Positions 34,091 to 43,602 are shown, counted from the stretch's first letter. The stretch: DNA of 64,000 bases from an uncultured Aquimarina sp. (GCA_947503835.1 CANNFM010000001.1:310001-374000); one strand, 5' to 3'. Notes: generated by a model from the sequence alone, not told the origin. Numbers and translations are program-made.

Positions 34091-34103
34091 CTAAGTCGCA
34101 AAG
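34091..34103. repeat. 13-bp arm (right) of an inverted pair flanking the TPR gene
   Basis: CTAAGTCGCAAAG is the exact reverse complement of the arm at 32223-32235. The two enclose the TPR gene. Confidence 0.6.
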
Positions 34104-34175
34104 CATCAAAGCCAAAAGTTATTTTTAAGAATAATCAAACCCGTTGTGCATTTAGGAAAATCATTACAAAAAAAG

Positions 34176-34295
34176 CGTCAATTCGAGTATTTTGCGCAAT
34201 GAAATGAAGACAAAATGTATCGAGAATAGCTTTTTTTAACCAATAATCCTATTCTCGATAGCTCTGCTGAGCCAGTCGAAGCACTCGAATTGACG
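34176..34295. repeat. nested palindromic (MITE-like) element
   Basis: Outer arms CGTCAATTCGAGT (34176-34188) and ACTCGAATTGACG (34283-34295) are perfect reverse complements. Inner arms TATCGAGAATAG (34218-34229) and CTATTCTCGATA (34249-34260) are also perfect. The 120-base unit can fold into one long interrupted cruciform. The TCGA-centred sequences resemble dispersed flavobacterial intergenic repeats. No transposase is present. Confidence 0.75.
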
Positions 34296-34543
34296 GAGTT
34301 TGGTTAAAAAATATCTAAATACACAATAGGTTAATCAAGTAATTTTATAATGCAATCATCTCTTTTTTGGCAATTGACTTATCACTATAATACTACGTTT
34401 TAAGACAAAAGAGATCAAAATTAAATTTAAAAGACAATAACTACTTAAGCCATCTGGCACATTTTACTTTGCTTCTTTGTAACTTTGCCACTTTATAAAT
34501 TTTTATAAACTACTCACTAACTACTAAAGACTAACACCTAATA

Positions 34544-34858
34544 ATGTACATATACAACGTTACCATAAATATAGAAGAGACTATTCATGATGAATGGTTG
34601 GATTGGATGAAAAACGAACATATTCCTGATATGCTTTCTATTGGTAAATTTAGTAAGGCTTTAATGACCAAAGTGCTTGTTGAAGAAGAAATGGGCGGGA
34701 TCACCTACTCTGTTCAATATACTACTGACAGTAAAGAAACCCTACAAAAATATTATGCAGAAGATGCCGACCGCCTTCGTAACGAGACCAACCGTTTCGC
34801 AGGTAAATTTGTAGCCTTTAGAACCGAATTAGAAATTGTGAGTGAGCAAAATGGCTAA
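34544..34858 (+). CDS. DUF4286 family protein
   Basis: This 104-residue cytoplasmic protein matches the small DUF4286 family common beside rsmA in Bacteroidota. It begins [20 protein letters not shown], has [19 protein letters not shown], and ends with [12 protein letters not shown]. The fold is expected to be a ferredoxin-like dimeric alpha-beta barrel; the function is unknown. Its stop codon overlaps the rsmA ATG (ATGGCTAA), which suggests coupled translation. Confidence 0.85.
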   Translation: MYIYNVTINIEETIHDEWLDWMKNEHIPDMLSIGKFSKALMTKVLVEEEMGGITYSVQYTTDSKETLQKYYAEDADRLRNETNRFAGKFVAFRTELEIVSEQNG

Positions 34859-35708
34859 GTACAAAAAAAATAAAAAATACACCTCGAATCACAGTAGTTC
34901 CCATGAAAAAACAGCTGTACGAGCCAAAAAACATTTGGGTCAACATTTTTTGAAGGATGAAAATGTCGCCAAAAAAATTGGTGACACCCTAACGCTTACC
35001 GGATATAAAAATGTGATCGAAATCGGTCCTGGTATGGGGGTGCTTACTAAATACATTCTTCAAAAAGAACTGCATGTAGTTGCCATGGATCTGGATAGCG
35101 AATCGATTGAATATCTAAATACCAGCTTTCAATTAGAGCACAATGAAACCATAAGAGAAAATGCTTCTTTTAAAGTTTTAGAAGCCGATTTTCTGAAATT
35201 TGATTTGAATACTTTATTTGCCAATGAGCAATTGGCTATCACGGGTAATTTCCCTTATAATATTTCGACACAGATTGTTTTCAAAACCTTAGAAAACAGA
35301 GATCGTATCCCAGAATTTACCGGGATGTTTCAAAAAGAAGTAGCACAACGTATTTGCGAAAAAGAAGGAAGCAAAGTTTATGGTATTCTTTCGGTACTTA
35401 CACAAGCTTTCTATGATGTTGAGTATCTGTTTACGGTGCCTCCAAGTGTTTTTAATCCTCCACCAAAAGTGGATAGCGGTGTTCTTAGACTAATCAGAAA
35501 AAAAGAGTATTCATTACCCTGTGACGAAAAATTGTTCTTTAGAGTAGTAAAAACGGCCTTTGGTCAGCGCCGAAAAACACTAAGAAATAGTCTTAAAACG
35601 TTTCAGCTTTCTGAAGAAATAAAGGAATTAGAAATCTTTAATAAGCGCCCTGAACAATTAAATGTCGATCAATTTATAGAGTTAACACTTCTCATTGAAA
35701 AACTGTAG
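34851..35708 (+). CDS. rsmA: 16S rRNA adenine-N6 dimethyltransferase
   Basis: RsmA/KsgA dimethylates the two adjacent adenines near the 3' end of 16S rRNA, a late 30S quality-control step. The protein has a basic N-terminus ([15 protein letters not shown]), then [18 protein letters not shown]. The SAM motif [16 protein letters not shown] is near residue 55 and the catalytic NFPYNIS near 135. The C-terminal [18 protein letters not shown] segment follows. I chose the ATG at 34851 (285 residues) over an in-frame GTG at 34842; both overlap the DUF4286 gene. Confidence 0.96.
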   Translation: MAKYKKNKKYTSNHSSSHEKTAVRAKKHLGQHFLKDENVAKKIGDTLTLTGYKNVIEIGPGMGVLTKYILQKELHVVAMDLDSESIEYLNTSFQLEHNETIRENASFKVLEADFLKFDLNTLFANEQLAITGNFPYNISTQIVFKTLENRDRIPEFTGMFQKEVAQRICEKEGSKVYGILSVLTQAFYDVEYLFTVPPSVFNPPPKVDSGVLRLIRKKEYSLPCDEKLFFRVVKTAFGQRRKTLRNSLKTFQLSEEIKELEIFNKRPEQLNVDQFIELTLLIEKL

Positions 35709-35848
35709 CCAGATTAAACATGTGTATCTTAGGTGAATCCAAATTCATATGGGATAACAAAACATCTTACATTTAACCACAAACTAAATACTATAAAATC
35801 TTTAATACAGGTTTTAAAACCATAGTCTCGCTAATTAAATTGTTTGGT

Positions 35849-35856
35849 TATCTTTG
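35849..35856 (+). promoter_or_regulatory. candidate -7 element for mgtE
   Basis: The bases tatctttg match TAnnTTTG, 37 bases before the mgtE ATG. No clear -33 box accompanies it, and no M-box-like structure was recognised in the 185-base gap. Confidence 0.4.
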
Positions 35857-35893
35857 TGAGCGTTTGTCCAAGGGATCACTAAATTATTAGCAT

Positions 35894-37243
35894 ATGCCAT
35901 TTCAGATTTCTGCAGAGTATATCGAGCAAGTAAAGCACCTTATCGAGATTGAAGGTGATACTCGCTTACGCGATATGCTTAACGAAATACATTTTGCCGA
36001 TGTGGCAGAAATTCTTAGTGAACTTAGCCTTTCGAAAGCCACTTACCTTATTAAATTATTAGATAGCGAGAAAACCTCTGAAGCCCTAATGGAGTTAGAA
36101 GAGGATTTTCGTGAGCGTATCCTTCATAACCTCTCTGTAAAAGAAATTGCAGAAGAGCTAGAGGAAATGGATACCGATGATGCTGCCGATGTAGTTGCAG
36201 AACTACCCGATGAGATTGTAGAAGAAGTAATTGCCAAAATAGAAGATGAAAAGCATGCAGAGGATATTAAAGAATTACTTTCTTATGATGAAGATACTGC
36301 GGGTGGGCTTATGGCTAAAGAATTAGTTAAAGTAAAAGAAACCTGGACCGTTGCAGGATGTGTTCGCGAAATGCGAAGGCAAGCCGAAAATGTAACCCGG
36401 GTACACTCAATCTATGTAGTTGATAAAGAAGAAAAACTAAAAGGAAGATTATCCTTAAAAGATTTACTCACAGCCTCTACAACGACTAGTATTGCAGAAG
36501 TGTATATCCCAAAAGTAGACTATGTAAATGTAGACACCGAAGGAGAAGAAGTTGCTCGTATCATGCAAAAATATGACCTTGAAGCTATTCCCGTTGTGGA
36601 TCATGAAGGAGTTTTGGTTGGCAGAATTACCATTGATGATATTGTAGATTTTATAAAAGATGAAGCCGAAAAAGATTATCAAATGGCCGCCGGTATTTCT
36701 CAGGATGTAGAGGCAGATGATAATATTTGGGAACTTACCCGAGCCCGTTTACCCTGGCTTATATTAGGCCTTTTTGGAGGACTTGGCAGTGTATTTATTA
36801 TGGAAGGGTATGAAGAGGCTTTGGCAAAATACAAAGAGTTATTTTTCTTTACCCCACTTATTGCCGCTATGGCTGGTAATGTAGGAGTACAATCTTCTGC
36901 GATTATTGTTCAGGGTTTAGCCAATGATGTTGTAAAAGGAAGCCTTTTTAAACGATTAGTTAAAGAAATAAGCCTAAGTCTAATTAGCGGAGTTACACTT
37001 GGTATCTTGGTTATACTATTTGGGTTTCTAGATGGTATGGATCTTATATTTAGCTTTACTATCGCTATCTCAATGCTATTTGTAATTATTGTAGCTGCTC
37101 TTGTTGGCACCTTTGTTCCTATTATTTTAGACAAACGCGGTATAGATCCTGCAATTGCCACGGGTCCTTTTATCACTACCAGTAATGATATCTTTGGGAT
37201 CTTCTTATTCTTTTCTATAGCTAAGTATATTTTAGGTTTTTAG
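35894..37243 (+). CDS. mgtE: magnesium transporter MgtE
   Basis: This 449-residue homodimeric Mg2+ channel has all family parts. The N domain (about 1-125) carries repeats such as DMLNEIHFADVAEILSEL. A CBS pair follows (about 135-250, including DLEAIPVVDHEGVLVGRITI), then a linking helix, then five membrane helices from about residue 285. The pore-helix region contains PLIAAMAGNVGVQSSAI and the end has the conserved DPAIATGPFITTSNDIFG. Magnesium binding between the N and CBS domains gates the family. It appears monocistronic. Confidence 0.96.
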   Translation: MPFQISAEYIEQVKHLIEIEGDTRLRDMLNEIHFADVAEILSELSLSKATYLIKLLDSEKTSEALMELEEDFRERILHNLSVKEIAEELEEMDTDDAADVVAELPDEIVEEVIAKIEDEKHAEDIKELLSYDEDTAGGLMAKELVKVKETWTVAGCVREMRRQAENVTRVHSIYVVDKEEKLKGRLSLKDLLTASTTTSIAEVYIPKVDYVNVDTEGEEVARIMQKYDLEAIPVVDHEGVLVGRITIDDIVDFIKDEAEKDYQMAAGISQDVEADDNIWELTRARLPWLILGLFGGLGSVFIMEGYEEALAKYKELFFFTPLIAAMAGNVGVQSSAIIVQGLANDVVKGSLFKRLVKEISLSLISGVTLGILVILFGFLDGMDLIFSFTIAISMLFVIIVAALVGTFVPIILDKRGIDPAIATGPFITTSNDIFGIFLFFSIAKYILGF

Positions 37244-37256
37244 GCAGGCTGCAACC

Positions 37257-37291
37257 CATATTATGCAATAGAAAACCTATTACATAATATG
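37257..37291 (+). terminator. hairpin downstream of mgtE, possible terminator
   Basis: CATATTATGCAATAG pairs with CTATTACATAATATG (one mismatch) around AAAAC, 13 bases after the mgtE stop. There is no T tract, so the termination role is uncertain. A second hairpin TTTTACAAAC/GTTTGTAAAA follows at 37320-37350. Confidence 0.5.
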
Positions 37292-37468
37292 AGTTTATGC
37301 ACCGCGCTTTTCACTGTAGTTTTACAAACCATTTATCAAAGTTTGTAAAAGCTGCCGTTACAATCACTGCCTGAAAAAGGTATGAACATCGTAAATTACC
37401 ATTATAATTAATAGTTGAGCAAAACCTATATAGATAGTTTTGTTACCTATACTATTTATAAAAATATA

Positions 37469-38050
37469 ATGAACGATTCAAAAATTATAGATTTCCCAAA
37501 GGAGTATTTAGAACTAGAAATAGTGTGTAAAGAAATAGGTTTTACCATGCCATCTGATCCTTATATCGGAACACTTTTAAAAACAATAATAACTTCTAAA
37601 CCCAGTGCAAATATATTAGAATTAGGAACCGGTATAGGTTTATCTCTTTCATGGATGATTGCCGGAATGGATGACTCATCAAAATTAATTACAATAGATA
37701 ATGATCCTAAACTTATCAAAATTGCTCAAAAGTACTTCGAAAAAGAAGAAAAGGTCAAAATTATACATATAGACGGTGCAACATGGATCAAAAACTATAC
37801 TGGCGAAAAATTTGACCTCATCTTTGCAGATGCCTGGCCTGGTAAATTTTATGAACTAGAAGAAACATTAGCACTAATAAAACCAGGTGGGTTCTATATT
37901 ATTGATGATATGAACACACAACCCAATTGGCCTAAAGGGCATCAACAAAAAGTAGACCTATTAATCGAATCTTTAGAACACAGAGATGATTTTAATATAA
38001 CCAAAATGAATTGGTCTACCGGAATTATAATCGCTACAAAAAAACGGTAA
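37469..38050 (+). CDS. class I SAM-dependent O-methyltransferase-like protein
   Basis: The 193-residue product matches the O-methyltransferase type of SAM enzymes. The SAM motif ILELGTGIGLSLSWMIAG is near residue 50, then ITIDNDPKLIKIAQKYF, DLIFADAWPGKFYELEE and KPGGFYIIDDM. The substrate is unknown. I chose the ATG at 37469 (MNDSKIIDFP); a longer frame would need a TTG at 37415. It is followed by unrelated small genes on the same strand. Confidence 0.82.
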   Translation: MNDSKIIDFPKEYLELEIVCKEIGFTMPSDPYIGTLLKTIITSKPSANILELGTGIGLSLSWMIAGMDDSSKLITIDNDPKLIKIAQKYFEKEEKVKIIHIDGATWIKNYTGEKFDLIFADAWPGKFYELEETLALIKPGGFYIIDDMNTQPNWPKGHQQKVDLLIESLEHRDDFNITKMNWSTGIIIATKKR

Positions 38051-38143
38051 ATTCGATATTGCAACCCTTAAATAATATAAGTTTGTATCTAAGCAAAATA
38101 TTCAGCCCAATAGTTGTTATAGAACCAATAAAATTTTAATCAA

Positions 38144-38539
38144 ATGCAATCCAAAACTTTCGAACATCAGTTCACTGTTCCTAAATCTGCTATCGATGAT
38201 ATGGATCATGTAAACAATGTAGTATATCTGCAATGGATACAAGATGTGGCCAAGAAACATTGGGAATCCAAAACCGATGACACCATTAGAAACACCTATG
38301 TATGGGTGGTACTCAATCACTATATCGAATATCACAATCCTGCCTTTGAAAACGATGAGATTACCATACAGACTTGGATCGATCATCATCGTGGTGTAAA
38401 AAGTGAGCGCCACACCAAAATTATTAATACTACTACCCAAAAAGTGCTGGTTTCTGCAAAAACCATGTGGTGTCTACTCTCTAAAGAAACGTTAAGACCT
38501 GCCAGAATTACAGACGAAATAAGTACCTTGTTTCTATAA
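38144..38539 (+). CDS. hotdog-fold acyl-CoA thioesterase
   Basis: The 131-residue protein is of the 4-hydroxybenzoyl-CoA thioesterase/YbgC type. The active-site helix start is seen in DDMDHVNNVVYLQWIQDVAK, with the catalytic aspartate in DHVNN. NHYIEYHNPAFENDEI and a RHTKIINTTTQKVLVSAKT strand complete the fold. It should hydrolyse acyl-CoA or acyl-ACP thioesters in the cytoplasm; the physiological substrate is unknown. The cupin gene follows 14 bases later, so both are likely on one transcript. Confidence 0.85.
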   Translation: MQSKTFEHQFTVPKSAIDDMDHVNNVVYLQWIQDVAKKHWESKTDDTIRNTYVWVVLNHYIEYHNPAFENDEITIQTWIDHHRGVKSERHTKIINTTTQKVLVSAKTMWCLLSKETLRPARITDEISTLFL

Positions 38540-38553
38540 AACATTTAGTTCTC

Positions 38554-38919
38554 ATGGAAGCAATCAATATCAAAGACAAGTTTTCAAAATTTGACAAACA
38601 ATGGCACCCACATCGCATTGCTATGGTGGATGACAATCAAGTATATCTTGCCAAATTATCTGGTGACTTTGTATGGCATAAACACGATGACGAAGATGAG
38701 CTATTTCAAGTAGTAAAAGGCACGTTGTACATGAAATTTAGAGATAAAACGGTCACAGTCAACCCAGGAGAAATTATAGTCGTACCTAAAGGTGTCGAAC
38801 ACTGCCCAATGACCAAAGATAATGAAGAAGTACATGTGCTCCTTTTCGAAAAAGCTAGTACCAAACATACGGGTGAGATACAGAACGAACGAACGGTTTC
38901 TCAATATATTGACATATAG
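38554..38919 (+). CDS. small cupin-domain protein
   Basis: The 121-residue single-domain cupin shows motif 1 as WHKHDDEDELFQVVKGTLYM, giving H, H, and E metal ligands, and motif 2 as NPGEIIVVPKGVEHCPM. A metal-dependent binding or isomerase function is likely but the ligand is unknown. It sits between the thioesterase and acetyltransferase genes with gaps of 14 and 15 bases. Confidence 0.85.
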   Translation: MEAINIKDKFSKFDKQWHPHRIAMVDDNQVYLAKLSGDFVWHKHDDEDELFQVVKGTLYMKFRDKTVTVNPGEIIVVPKGVEHCPMTKDNEEVHVLLFEKASTKHTGEIQNERTVSQYIDI

Positions 38920-38934
38920 TATCCATTACCTTTA

Positions 38935-39426
38935 ATGTTCAAAATGAAGATACGAGAAGCAACACCAAAAGATTATGATGCTATTTGGGAGATCTTTAAA
39001 AAGGTAATAAAAACTGGGGATACCTATGTATTTGATCCTAAAACTCAAAAAAAAGACCTAACAAAACATTGGTTTGCATCATACATGAAAACGTATGTTG
39101 TAGAAGAAAACAATAAGATTTTAGGAACATATATCATTAAACCCAATCAAATAGATTTGGGATCTCATATCTGTAATTGTAGTTATATGGTAGATCCCGA
39201 TTCTCAAGGAAAAGGAATAGGAAAAATCCTTTGCGAGCATTCTTTAAAAAATGCAAAAGAAATAGGATATAAAGCAATGCAATTTAATAGTGTTGTAAGT
39301 ACAAATATTCCTGCTATTAAACTTTGGGAAAAATATAACTTTGAAATTATTGGAACCATACCCAAAGGATACAAACATTCCTCACTAGGATATGTAGATG
39401 CTTATATTATGTTTAGAGAAATTTAA
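38935..39426 (+). CDS. GNAT family N-acetyltransferase
   Basis: The 163-residue enzyme has the GNAT fold: MKIREATPKDYDAIWEIFKK at the start, the acetyl-CoA loop MVDPDSQGKGIGKILCEHSL near residue 85, and a C-terminal LWEKYNFEIIGTIPKGYKHS. The acceptor is unknown. The ATG at 38935 is followed by another at 38944, which begins the conserved strand; either may be used. It ends 11 bases before the oxidoreductase gene. Confidence 0.86.
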   Translation: MFKMKIREATPKDYDAIWEIFKKVIKTGDTYVFDPKTQKKDLTKHWFASYMKTYVVEENNKILGTYIIKPNQIDLGSHICNCSYMVDPDSQGKGIGKILCEHSLKNAKEIGYKAMQFNSVVSTNIPAIKLWEKYNFEIIGTIPKGYKHSSLGYVDAYIMFREI

Positions 39427-39437
39427 AACTAATAATC

Positions 39438-40526
39438 ATGAGTCTAAATCGTAGAACCTTTATAAAAAACACGAGCCTGTTATTAGGGTATAGCCTGCTC
39501 CCCTATCCTAATTTATATGCTAGCACTAGTCAAAAGCAACTTGGGGTTTGCCTGGTAGGATTAGGATACTACAGTACCGATCTTTTGGCACCGGCATTGC
39601 AACTCACAAAACACTGTCGTTTAACGGGAATTGTAACCGGAAGCCCCCATAAAATTCCTAAATGGCAGAAACGGTATGGTATTCCAGACAAGAACGTTTA
39701 TAACTACCAAAACATGGGTCGCATTGCCGATAACCCAGATATCGATGTGATTTATATTGTGCTACCTACAGGATTACATGCCAAATATGCTATTAAAGCC
39801 GCCCATACCGGAAAGCACGTGTGGTGCGAAAAACCAATGGCCAGAACTGCCACAGAGTGCCAGGCTATTATCGATGCCTGTACAAAAAACAACGTAAAAC
39901 TTTCTATAGGGTATCGCATGCAGCACGAACCCAATACCCAACAGATTATCAAATGGGCCGATACTAAACCTTACGGAAAAATAAAAAACATTATCGCCGA
40001 GGCGGGATACTATGATTCTCGATCTGATCATTGGAAACAAAATAAAGCCCTCGGTGGTGGAGCCATGTATGATATGGGTGTGTATCCCTTAAATGCAACC
40101 CGATATGTTACTGGTGAAGAACCTATAGCTGTGTTAAAAGCCAACCATACTACCAAAAGGCCAAAAATCTATACCGAAGTTGATGAAACCACTCATTTTA
40201 CTCTCGAATTCCCATCTGGTGCTATAGCCAATTGCAAAACTAGCTTTGGCTTGGGTATGAATGATTTAAGAGTGGATTGCGAAAAAGGATCGTATAGTCT
40301 AAGTCCTTTTCAGGCGTATGGAGGAATACGAGGTAAGGCAAGTGATGGTACACTTTTAAACCAAAGGATACCTAACCAACAAGCCCAACAAATGGATAAT
40401 GATGCCTTAGCTATTATGAATGATACTCCTGTTATGGTTCCTGGTGAAGAAGGTATGAAAGATATTAGGATCGTAGAAGCCATTTATAAAGCAGCAAGAA
40501 CTGGCAAAAAAGTTATGCTTCAATAG
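39438..40526 (+). CDS. exported Gfo/Idh/MocA family oxidoreductase (Tat signal)
   Basis: This 362-residue dehydrogenase has a Rossmann domain (VCLVGLGYYSTDLLAPALQL near residue 35) and the EKPMA motif near 130. A C-terminal alpha-beta domain includes GGGAMYDMGVYPLNATRYVTGE. These match sugar or sugar-alcohol NAD(P)-dependent oxidoreductases. The N-terminus SLNRRTFIKNTSLLLGYSLL is a clear twin-arginine signal, implying folded export with bound cofactor, as in glucose-fructose oxidoreductase. The substrate is unknown. Confidence 0.88.
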   Translation: MSLNRRTFIKNTSLLLGYSLLPYPNLYASTSQKQLGVCLVGLGYYSTDLLAPALQLTKHCRLTGIVTGSPHKIPKWQKRYGIPDKNVYNYQNMGRIADNPDIDVIYIVLPTGLHAKYAIKAAHTGKHVWCEKPMARTATECQAIIDACTKNNVKLSIGYRMQHEPNTQQIIKWADTKPYGKIKNIIAEAGYYDSRSDHWKQNKALGGGAMYDMGVYPLNATRYVTGEEPIAVLKANHTTKRPKIYTEVDETTHFTLEFPSGAIANCKTSFGLGMNDLRVDCEKGSYSLSPFQAYGGIRGKASDGTLLNQRIPNQQAQQMDNDALAIMNDTPVMVPGEEGMKDIRIVEAIYKAARTGKKVMLQ

Positions 40527-40560
40527 AACGCTTAATCTAACACACCGTTTTTTATTACTT

Positions 40561-41046
40561 ATGATTATTCAACTGAAAAAAAGAATATCTAAACCCTCTA
40601 TACTTACCTGTATCCGTGATGATCAAAGTACTACCTGGTCAAAATTACATAAAGGTATCGAAACTCATGATCTAGCACATTATGCGGTTGAAAAAATAAT
40701 GGGTTTTACTAAGGCCTTCTACGGAATTCTTAACGAAGGGTATGAAATAGCAGACTTTGAACTTCCAAAAGACAAGCGCCCAGAAAAATTGCAGCCCAAA
40801 AATCTTGATGTTTCGGCAATCCAAACCGAGCATATCGTAAATTTATTGCAAACGGAGTTTTTAAATTCCGGAGAAGATTCAAATTTCATAAATTCTTTGA
40901 GAACTATTCTCAAAGATGATGGTATTCCTTTCCCAGAGGATTTTGATACTAACAAGCTAAATCAAATTAGAAAACTATATTCAGAATTATTGTTTAAATG
41001 GGGTTCTCTTGGTGATAACGAGCAATTAGAACTTAGTTTATTCTAA
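40561..41046 (+). CDS. conserved hypothetical protein, 161 residues
   Basis: I do not recognise a family. The protein is soluble, begins MIIQLKKRISKPSILTCIRD, has STTWSKLHKGIETHDLAHYA (a possible metal-ligand histidine pair) and a helical C-terminus. It lies 34 bases after the oxidoreductase gene and converges on the esterase gene. The reading frame looks genuine from its length, spacing and composition. Confidence 0.7.
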   Translation: MIIQLKKRISKPSILTCIRDDQSTTWSKLHKGIETHDLAHYAVEKIMGFTKAFYGILNEGYEIADFELPKDKRPEKLQPKNLDVSAIQTEHIVNLLQTEFLNSGEDSNFINSLRTILKDDGIPFPEDFDTNKLNQIRKLYSELLFKWGSLGDNEQLELSLF

Positions 41047-41081
41047 AAAAATCCCTAAAATCTTCTCACCCATACATGTTA

Positions 41082-41759
41082 TCAATTTCTGGATTGACTT
41101 AATAACCATTCATAAAAAGATGGATCCGAGAAAATGCCAGGCCATATTCCATGACCTTTACCTTCTAAGGATATTAATTCGGCAGTTTTAGCTCCACATT
41201 CTTTAAGTGTATTGATCATTTTCTTGCTATTATCATATCCATAGTCCGCTGTACCATGATACACACGGATTGGCAGGTCTTTTACATCACATAATCCCGA
41301 AGCAGAACCTCCTGCCGGAGCTAAAGGAGTAGCAGCAGCAAGCAACGTATTCATTTTTTTTAGATGTGCCCATGTTCCTGCTCCTCCCATACTATATCCA
41401 ACCAAATAAATTCTATTTTGATCAATAGCGGCTTCATCTTTAGCTTGATTTAAAATCCCTTTAAGATCTACACTAGACCAAGAACACCCAGAAGTACAGG
41501 ACGGAGCAATCACTATAAACGGAAATTCTAATCCTGCTTTGGTTGTATATTTTGTTGGGTGGTGTTTGGTGTTTGAACGATCTCCCCCATGAAGAAATAT
41601 AATAGTGGGATAGATCTTTTCTTTAGAATAACCGTCAGGCGTTGTTATTATAAATGGAATTCCTTTATAGCTTTTTTGTATCCCACTTTTTAGACCTTGC
41701 GAATAGGTAATCATAGCAAACATCAAAAAGAAAGTAAGCGTTATGTATTTGGTTTTCAT
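41082..41759 (-). CDS. secreted alpha/beta hydrolase (esterase/phospholipase-like)
   Basis: The 225-residue protein has a signal peptide (MKTKYITLTFFLMFAMITYSQ). It has an alpha/beta-hydrolase core: oxyanion segment YPTIIFLHGGDRSN, nucleophile elbow IYLVGYSMGGAGTW (serine in GYSMGG), a late aspartate in RVYHGTADYGYDN and a histidine in LEGKGHGIW. The triad appears complete. This is the compact predicted-peptidase/esterase group; the substrate is unknown. It converges with the previous gene and is divergent from the pyrimidine locus. Confidence 0.86.
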   Translation of the reverse strand: MKTKYITLTFFLMFAMITYSQGLKSGIQKSYKGIPFIITTPDGYSKEKIYPTIIFLHGGDRSNTKHHPTKYTTKAGLEFPFIVIAPSCTSGCSWSSVDLKGILNQAKDEAAIDQNRIYLVGYSMGGAGTWAHLKKMNTLLAAATPLAPAGGSASGLCDVKDLPIRVYHGTADYGYDNSKKMINTLKECGAKTAELISLEGKGHGIWPGIFSDPSFYEWLLSQSRN

Positions 41760-42088
41760 TTCGGTACATGTTTCATTACACTTAAAATTATGCTTTTGAA
41801 ATAAAAATCCATGCCATTTTTGAAATAATTAACGTAACCCTGTTTATATCCCAATAGCATTCAAAAAATATAGGCTTGCTAACTTCTTAATGATAAAAAG
41901 AAAAGTGAATGTATATCTTCAGAATCATCTATATATTTCTTCCAAAGAGATTCATTTTAACTCTAATTGTATGATAATTATACAAATAAAGATTAAATTT
42001 ATGTTCTAAAGGACTTTTTTAAGTCCAATATACATTACCCAAACAGTACTTTCTAAAATATAGATCAACGCATTATACCATTTGTCTT
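41760..42088. other. 329-base divergent gap upstream of the pyrimidine catabolism locus
   Basis: No gene is visible. It must carry the promoters of the esterase gene and of the mmsA-led operon. The sequence is AT-rich without a clear TAnnTTTG/TTTG pair; TACCATTTG at about 42075-42084 is close to but not a match for the -7 consensus. Confidence 0.5.
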
Positions 42089-43555
42089 ATGGAAACAATT
42101 GCCAAACAACCCAAAGTAAAAAACTATATAGATGGCCAGTTTGATAGAAATGGTCAAAATTCGATGGATATTATAAGTCCGTTGGATGGGAGTGTGATCT
42201 CTACACTACCATTATCAACAGGTCAGGATGTTGATAAAGCTGTGCAAGCTGCAAAAAAAGCATTCCCCACCTGGTCAGCCATGACCTTTAAAGAACGTGT
42301 TCAAATCTTTTTTCGGTATAGAACATTACTAGAGAAAAACATGGATGAATTGACCAATTTAGTTCGTCTTGAAAATGGTAAAACTTATGGCGAGGCCAAA
42401 GCCGAAGTTGAAAAAAGTATGGAGTTATGTGAATTCGCGGTATCCATACCACAAATTATTGTAAACGAAGTACAAGAAGTAAGTAAGGGGGTAGAATGTA
42501 GAATAGAGCGTAAACCATTGGGCGTTGTAGCTTCTATTACACCTTTCAATTTTCCAAATATGGTGCCCCATTGGACACTTCCAAATGCATTGGTCCTTGG
42601 AAACACAATGGTCATGAAACCATCTGAGTTAGTGCCCTTAAGTACTGTTCGCATGGCCGAGTTATTAAAAGAAGCTGGTCTCCCAGATGGTGTTTTTAAT
42701 ATTGTAAACGGCGGAAAGGAAGTCGTAGAAGCCATTTGCGATCACCCAGACATTGAAGCGGTATCTTTTGTGGGTTCAACCAAAGTGGCCAAAATCGTAT
42801 ATAAAAGAGCTACTTCTAACTTAAAACGATGTGTCGCATTAGGTGGCGCAAAAAATCACCTTCTGGTTTTTCCGGATGCTAACCCCGAAATGACAGCCTC
42901 AAACGTAGTGGCTTCAATGGCTGGTTGCGCTGGTCAACGCTGCATGGCGGCCTCGGTAATGGTAGGGGTTGATAAAGTGCAGCATATTATTGATAAAATG
43001 GTAGTAGAGGCTAAAAGTATTGTTCCTGGTGAGAATTTGGGCTCTGTAATCAGTGCCGAAGCCAAAGAACGTATTGAAGGATATATTGCCGAAGCAGAAG
43101 CCGATGGTGCTACGATTTTAGTTGATGGCAGAAACACTACCGTTAAAGGTAAAGAAGGAGGCTACTATGTTGGCCCTACTATCATAGACCAGGTAACTAC
43201 AGATATGTCTGTAGCCCGAGAAGAGATTTTTGGGCCTGTGATTTCAATTATAAGAGCCAAAGATATGGATGAAGCCATCGAGATCGAAAACGGATCAAAT
43301 TATGGTAACGCCGCTGCAGTATTTACGCAGAGTGGCGGGCTAGCTAAGCAAGTGATGGATCGTGCTAGTGCAGGAATGATAGGAGTCAATATTGGTGTGC
43401 CTGTGCCTAGAGAGCCTTTTTCTTTTGGAGGGTGGAATGAATCAAAATTTGGCGTAGGTGATATCACGGGTCGAAGTTCTATTGAATTCTGGACTCAAAA
43501 CAAAAAAACTACGATCAAATGGAATCCAGAAGCCAAAACCAATTGGATGAGTTAG
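42089..43555 (+). CDS. mmsA: CoA-acylating (methyl)malonate-semialdehyde dehydrogenase
   Basis: This 488-residue aldehyde dehydrogenase converts malonate semialdehyde to acetyl-CoA and methylmalonate semialdehyde to propionyl-CoA. MmsA marks include YIDGQFDRNGQNSMDIISPL, CRIERKPLGVVASITPFNFP near residue 140, SFVGSTKVAK near 227, and the catalytic cysteine in GCAGQRCMAASVMVG near 285. Neighbouring genes for beta-alanine formation support the final step of uracil and thymine breakdown rather than valine or inositol catabolism. It is the first gene of the locus; the aminotransferase follows 47 bases later. Confidence 0.93.
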   Translation: METIAKQPKVKNYIDGQFDRNGQNSMDIISPLDGSVISTLPLSTGQDVDKAVQAAKKAFPTWSAMTFKERVQIFFRYRTLLEKNMDELTNLVRLENGKTYGEAKAEVEKSMELCEFAVSIPQIIVNEVQEVSKGVECRIERKPLGVVASITPFNFPNMVPHWTLPNALVLGNTMVMKPSELVPLSTVRMAELLKEAGLPDGVFNIVNGGKEVVEAICDHPDIEAVSFVGSTKVAKIVYKRATSNLKRCVALGGAKNHLLVFPDANPEMTASNVVASMAGCAGQRCMAASVMVGVDKVQHIIDKMVVEAKSIVPGENLGSVISAEAKERIEGYIAEAEADGATILVDGRNTTVKGKEGGYYVGPTIIDQVTTDMSVAREEIFGPVISIIRAKDMDEAIEIENGSNYGNAAAVFTQSGGLAKQVMDRASAGMIGVNIGVPVPREPFSFGGWNESKFGVGDITGRSSIEFWTQNKKTTIKWNPEAKTNWMS

Positions 43556-43602
43556 CTTCATAAAAACACACAAATCTTTTCTCTAAAACTTAAACTATCT
43601 GC

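Larger units (their letters stand above)
34076..34543. other. 468-base gap with a nested palindromic element
   Basis: No gene is seen. The gap holds the right arm CTAAGTCGCAAAG at 34091-34103, the nested palindrome at 34176-34295, and CTTTG-rich sequence near 34466-34495 that resembles the stretch in front of the TPR gene. Confidence 0.6.

Noticed and set aside
42385..42735. 116-residue minus-strand frame
   Set aside because: It is antisense to the conserved mmsA core and has shadow-frame composition.
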